Assembly (NCBI RefSeq): GCF_042680565.1
Contig: NZ_JBHUEJ010000007.1
Span: 62,001 to 126,000, forward strand
Reading direction: 5' to 3'
DNA: 64,000 nt
DNA from: Ottowia flava
GTDB taxonomy: Bacteria > Pseudomonadota > Gammaproteobacteria > Burkholderiales > Burkholderiaceae_C
Shown here: piece after piece, positions 61,450 to 64,000 of the stretch
Layout: every line of letters begins with the position of its first letter
How positions within the stretch are numbered: position 1 is the first letter of the stretch
The notes under the pieces: model-generated
The model's database searches: none
Seen by the model: the letters and a program-made list of their open reading frames with translations, nothing else
Told to the model about the DNA's origin: nothing
Position numbers and translations under genes: made by a program

Positions 61450-61469
61450 ATACGAACACTTGTTCGTAT
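61450..61469. promoter_or_regulatory. Palindromic operator between pcaI and the IclR regulator gene
   Basis: ATACGAACACTTGTTCGTAT is a perfect 9+2+9 palindrome, with a further GTTCG half-site at 61443-61447. This resembles PcaU/PobR-type sites, which have a palindrome plus an additional repeat. It lies 56 bp before the regulator start and 170 bp before pcaI. Confidence 0.7.
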
Positions 61470-61525
61470 AATGAATGAATTGTAGCGTCCGCCGGACGTG
61501 CTGTGAAGCCTTGTTGGAGAAAGCC

Positions 61526-62356
61526 ATGCCATCGCCCCCCAACCCGCCCGAGCCCGACGACACGCCAACCGCCCCGGCGGGCGAGCTGCCCCCGCGCCCA
61601 GGCGACAGCTACGTGCAGTCCTTCGCGCGCGGGCTGGAGGTAATTCGCTCGTTCAGTGCCAAGGCGCCGCAGCAAACGCTGTCCGAGGTCGCCGCGCGCA
61701 CCGGCCTCACGCGCGCCGGGGCGCGCCGCATCCTGCTGACATTGCAGACGCTGGGCTATGTCGACAGCGACGGGCGCTGGTTCCGGCTGACGCCGCGCAT
61801 TCTGGACCTGGGCTTTGCCTACCTGTCGTCCCTGCCGATCTGGAACCTGGCCGAGCCGGTGATGGAGCAGCTGGCCGAGCAGTTGGGCGAATCGGTGTCG
61901 GCCGCGGTGCTGGACGGCACCGATGTGGTCTACGTGCTGCGCGTGTCCACGCGCAAGATCATGCGCATCAGCCTGGCCGCCGGCTCGCGCCTACCGGCGT
62001 ACTGCGCGTCGCTCGGGCGCGTGCTGCTGGCCGGACTGCCCGACGACGCAGCGCGCGCCGTGCTGGAGCGCAGCGACCGCATCGCGTTCACCCGCCGCAC
62101 GCTGACCGAGGTCGACGCGCTGATGGACGAAGTGCAGCGCGCGCGCAGCCAGGGCTGGGCGCTGGTGGACCAGGAGCTGGAGGAAGGCCTGATTTCAATG
62201 GCCGCCCCTATCCTGGGCCGCAACGGCCAGGTGCTGGCCGCCATCAACGTCTCGGGGCAGGCCAACCGCACCAGCGCGCGCCAGATGCAGCAGGCCATGC
62301 TGGCCCCCTTGCGCGAAGCGGCCGAGCAGATCGGGCGGCTGCTGGCGGCGCGCTGA
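61526..62356 (+). CDS. IclR-family regulator of the pca genes
   Basis: The 276-residue regulator has a winged helix-turn-helix (TLSEVAARTGLTRAGARRIL) and an IclR effector domain (AAPILGRNGQVLAAINVSGQ). It is of the PcaR/PobR/PcaU subtype and divergent from pcaIJF, so it probably responds to an intermediate such as 3-oxoadipate. The start is ATG 61526, chosen because GGAGA precedes it. A perfect palindrome lies 56 bp upstream. Confidence 0.9.
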   Translation: MPSPPNPPEPDDTPTAPAGELPPRPGDSYVQSFARGLEVIRSFSAKAPQQTLSEVAARTGLTRAGARRILLTLQTLGYVDSDGRWFRLTPRILDLGFAYLSSLPIWNLAEPVMEQLAEQLGESVSAAVLDGTDVVYVLRVSTRKIMRISLAAGSRLPAYCASLGRVLLAGLPDDAARAVLERSDRIAFTRRTLTEVDALMDEVQRARSQGWALVDQELEEGLISMAAPILGRNGQVLAAINVSGQANRTSARQMQQAMLAPLREAAEQIGRLLAAR

Positions 62357-62449
62357 GCGCCGAACACCTCCACCAGCGCGGCCTGGCGGCGTCGGGCCGC
62401 TATCGTGCCAGCGCGTCCAGCGCGCCCGCCGCGTGTTAGCCTTGCCGCC

Positions 62450-62884
62450 ATGTTCGCCCCCAGCCAAGCCGACGTCCGCCGCTTCTTCTGCGACGCCTGG
62501 GCCAAGTCGCACACCGACCAGCCGCTCGAAGCCATCGAACAGCTGGCGGCCGGCTGGGTCGCCGAGCACCCGGAATGGCACGCCGATTTCGCCGACGCCG
62601 AAGCCGCCATCGCGCGCGACTACGGTGACGGTGCGGTCGGCGGCAACCCGTTTCTGCATTTGTCGATGCACCTGTCGATCAGCGAACAGTGCAGCATCGA
62701 CCAGCCGCGCGGCATCCGCCAGGCGGTCGAGCTGCTGGCCGCGCGCCTGGGCGATCTGCACGAAGCGCACCACGAAGCCATGGAATGCCTGGGCCAGATG
62801 CTGGCCGACGCGCAAAGCAGCGGCCGCGCGCCCGATGGCGAGGCCTACGTCGCCTGCGTGCAGCGACGCGCCACGCGCGGCTGA
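62450..62884 (+). CDS. DUF1841 family protein
   Basis: The 144-residue cytoplasmic protein of DUF1841, a family common in betaproteobacteria, has NPFLHLSMHLSISEQ and the patterned histidine-rich region DLHEAHHEAMECLGQMLADA. Function unknown. It lies 93 bp after the IclR gene on the same strand and ends just before a repeat. Confidence 0.9.
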   Translation: MFAPSQADVRRFFCDAWAKSHTDQPLEAIEQLAAGWVAEHPEWHADFADAEAAIARDYGDGAVGGNPFLHLSMHLSISEQCSIDQPRGIRQAVELLAARLGDLHEAHHEAMECLGQMLADAQSSGRAPDGEAYVACVQRRATRG

Positions 62885-62941
62885 GGGACGCGCGCGACCC
62901 GGCAGCAGCGCAGCACAGGGGGCGCCCCATAGCGCACGCGA

Positions 62942-63010
62942 AATACTATCTATTTGATAGCTTATCGCGTAGGTGGTTGTAGGGCCAGAGGCCGATTTCT
63001 CTTGGAAACC
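62942..63010 (+). repeat. 60-bp repeat copy (near consensus)
   Basis: Forward copy: ttgatagcttatcgcgtagg then tggttgtagggccagaggcc and GATTTCTCTTGGAAACC. It is a good reference for the family. Confidence 0.9.
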
Positions 63011-63024
63011 GTGTTCCAGACAGC

Positions 63025-63047
63025 AAAAAGCCCGCGCAAGGCGGGCT
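63025..63047 (-). terminator. Terminator after the cytochrome c gene
   Basis: Stem AGCCCGC / GCGGGCT, followed on the minus strand by TTTTT, 23 bp after the cytochrome stop codon. Confidence 0.85.
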
Positions 63048-63069
63048 CTTTCGTGCGGGGCTGAGCGCT

Positions 63070-63738
63070 TCAGCGGAAGCGGCCCTGCGGCACGGTCTTC
63101 AGCTCGCCCTGCAGACTGCCGATGTACTTGGACATCGCCTTGAGTTCGGCGTTGGAAAACTGTTTGGCCATGCCGGCCATGACCGGGTTGGAGCGGCCCC
63201 ACAGCTGGTGCGTGTTGTCGCGGTAGGCCTTGAGCGAGACGAACATGTAGTCCGGGTACTGGCCAGCGATCTTCGGGTAGGTCGGATCGATCGGCTTGGA
63301 GAAGTTGTCGCCGTGGCAGGACACGCAAGCGCCCTTTTGCAGCAGCGCACCGACCTGGGCGCTGGGGGCCGGCGGTGCGGGTGGCTCGGCCGCGCCTTCA
63401 ACCTTGCCCAGCTGCGCGTAGTAGGCGCCCAAGTCGGCCATGTCCTGCTCGGTCAGCGAGATCGCGATGCCGCGCATCGTCGGGTGTTTACGGTCGCCCT
63501 TTTTGTAGGCTTCCAGGGCCGCGACGATGTACTTGTCGTTCTGGCCAGCGATCTTCGGGACCTTGTACACCTCGGGGAAAGTCGACTGGTAACCCTGGAT
63601 GCCGTGGCAACCAATGCACATGGCGGCCTTGCTGTGGCCGGCTTTAACGTCACCCGTCACGCCCTGGGCTTGAACGGGAAGCGCCGCCGTCAGCGAGAGG
63701 GCCAGGGCCGCGAACATGGGAGACAAGGTCATTTTCAT
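63070..63738 (-). CDS. Dihaem cytochrome c (c4-like)
   Basis: The 222-residue periplasmic protein has a signal peptide (about 24 residues, cleavage near PVQAQG) and two haem-binding sites, CIGCH (residues 41-45) and CVSCH (138-142), each followed by a Met ligand (HPTMRG; NPVMAGM). The halves are similar, as in cytochrome c4, which passes electrons to terminal oxidases. ATG 63738 lies within a weak ribosome-binding context; the alternative GTG 63756 is less likely. Confidence 0.93.
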   Translation of the reverse strand: MKMTLSPMFAALALSLTAALPVQAQGVTGDVKAGHSKAAMCIGCHGIQGYQSTFPEVYKVPKIAGQNDKYIVAALEAYKKGDRKHPTMRGIAISLTEQDMADLGAYYAQLGKVEGAAEPPAPPAPSAQVGALLQKGACVSCHGDNFSKPIDPTYPKIAGQYPDYMFVSLKAYRDNTHQLWGRSNPVMAGMAKQFSNAELKAMSKYIGSLQGELKTVPQGRFR

Positions 63739-63845
63739 TTTGCGCGCACAATCCACGTGGTTTGATCCAGATCAGTCGCGGATTGTAATCAAGCTGCAAC
63801 CGCACAAGCCACCTGGGTATCCTTGCTGTCCCATTCCACTCCGAC

Positions 63846-64000
63846 ATGAAATTTCAAGGCTCCGACAACTACGTCGCCACGCAAGACCTGATGCTGGCCG
63901 TCAACGCCAGTATCACCCTCAAGCGCCCGCTGCTCGTGAAGGGCGAACCCGGCACCGGCAAGACCATGCTGGCCGAGGAAGTGGCCGAGGCGCTGAAGCT
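63846..64000 (+). CDS. MoxR-family AAA+ ATPase, 3' end cut by window edge
   Basis: The first 51 codons are visible: MKFQGSDNYVATQDLMLAVN, then KRPLLVKGEPGTGKTMLAEE with Walker A. This matches MoxR-type ATPases of the kind followed by a von Willebrand factor A (CoxE-like) protein. The rest lies outside the window. It is a different subgroup from the MoxR at 16915. Confidence 0.85.
   Translation, partial: MKFQGSDNYVATQDLMLAVNASITLKRPLLVKGEPGTGKTMLAEEVAEALK

Noticed and set aside
1..64000. tRNA, rRNA or CRISPR array
   Set aside because: Reading both strands I saw no tRNA-like cloverleaf pattern, no rRNA sequence and no regularly spaced direct repeats; the 60-bp repeats are dispersed, not arrayed.

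Overview
The window is GC-rich chromosomal DNA from a betaproteobacterium, most likely Burkholderiales, family Comamonadaceae (an Acidovorax- or Ottowia-like organism). This is inferred from the gene content (paired cyanophycin synthetases with their associated ABC transporter, an NtrBC-GlnA block, PcaIJF with an IclR regulator, DUF1841). It is also supported by many copies of a roughly 60-bp intergenic repeat of a kind I associate with that family. There are about 52 genes, two of them broken, with no rRNA, tRNA, CRISPR array or recognisable transposase. One run of 34 Ns (18260-18293) marks an assembly gap inside a large inverted repeat.

Layout. 1-6.9 kb: cyanophycin cluster, with a divergent ABC exporter (cut by the window edge) and the tandem genes cphA' and cphA. 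7-15.8 kb, all minus strand: a lipoprotein of an unrecognised paralogous family, a nitronate-monooxygenase-like flavoprotein, an acyl-CoA dehydrogenase, etfBA, an MscS-type channel and an ECHDC3-like crotonase. 15.9-22.8 kb: a histone-deacetylase-like amidohydrolase divergent from a MoxR ATPase, then the repeat and gap, then DUF58, TgpA-type transglutaminase and MltB-type lytic transglycosylase genes. 23.2-30.8 kb: a secreted-lipoprotein island with three more members of the unrecognised family (one frameshifted, one intact, one remnant) and two tandem TAP-like alpha/beta-hydrolase lipoproteins. 30.9-39.4 kb: DNA polymerase IV, a D-2-hydroxyacid dehydrogenase, a stand-alone MmeI-like restriction-modification fusion protein, a small hypothetical, RmuC and an MFS transporter. 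39.5-45.4 kb: ntrC, ntrB, a small exported protein, glnA (with a visible sigma54 promoter and two NtrC boxes) and a CinA-type protein. 45.6-58.6 kb: membrane and housekeeping genes (EI24/CysZ-like, MATE, bestrophin, DUF1801, an operon of beta-propeller, polysaccharide deacetylase and sterol-desaturase-like genes, an alpha/beta hydrolase, orphan ParA, TauE/SafE, RutE-like nitroreductase, TRIC-like channel, LysR and azoreductase). 58.7-62.4 kb: the end of the beta-ketoadipate pathway (pcaI, pcaJ, pcaF) with a divergent IclR regulator and a perfect palindromic operator. 62.4-64 kb: DUF1841, a dihaem cytochrome c and the start of a second MoxR ATPase.

How it works together. EtfAB would take electrons from the acyl-CoA dehydrogenase next door. 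NtrBC and GlnA form the nitrogen-control block, which fits with cyanophycin as a nitrogen store. PcaIJF feeds aromatic carbon into the TCA cycle. The least explained parts are the lipoprotein family, whose copies share an imperfect 20-bp palindrome upstream, and the many places where the 60-bp repeat has become part of genes: start codons, ribosome-binding sites, signal peptides, internal codons and stop codons.
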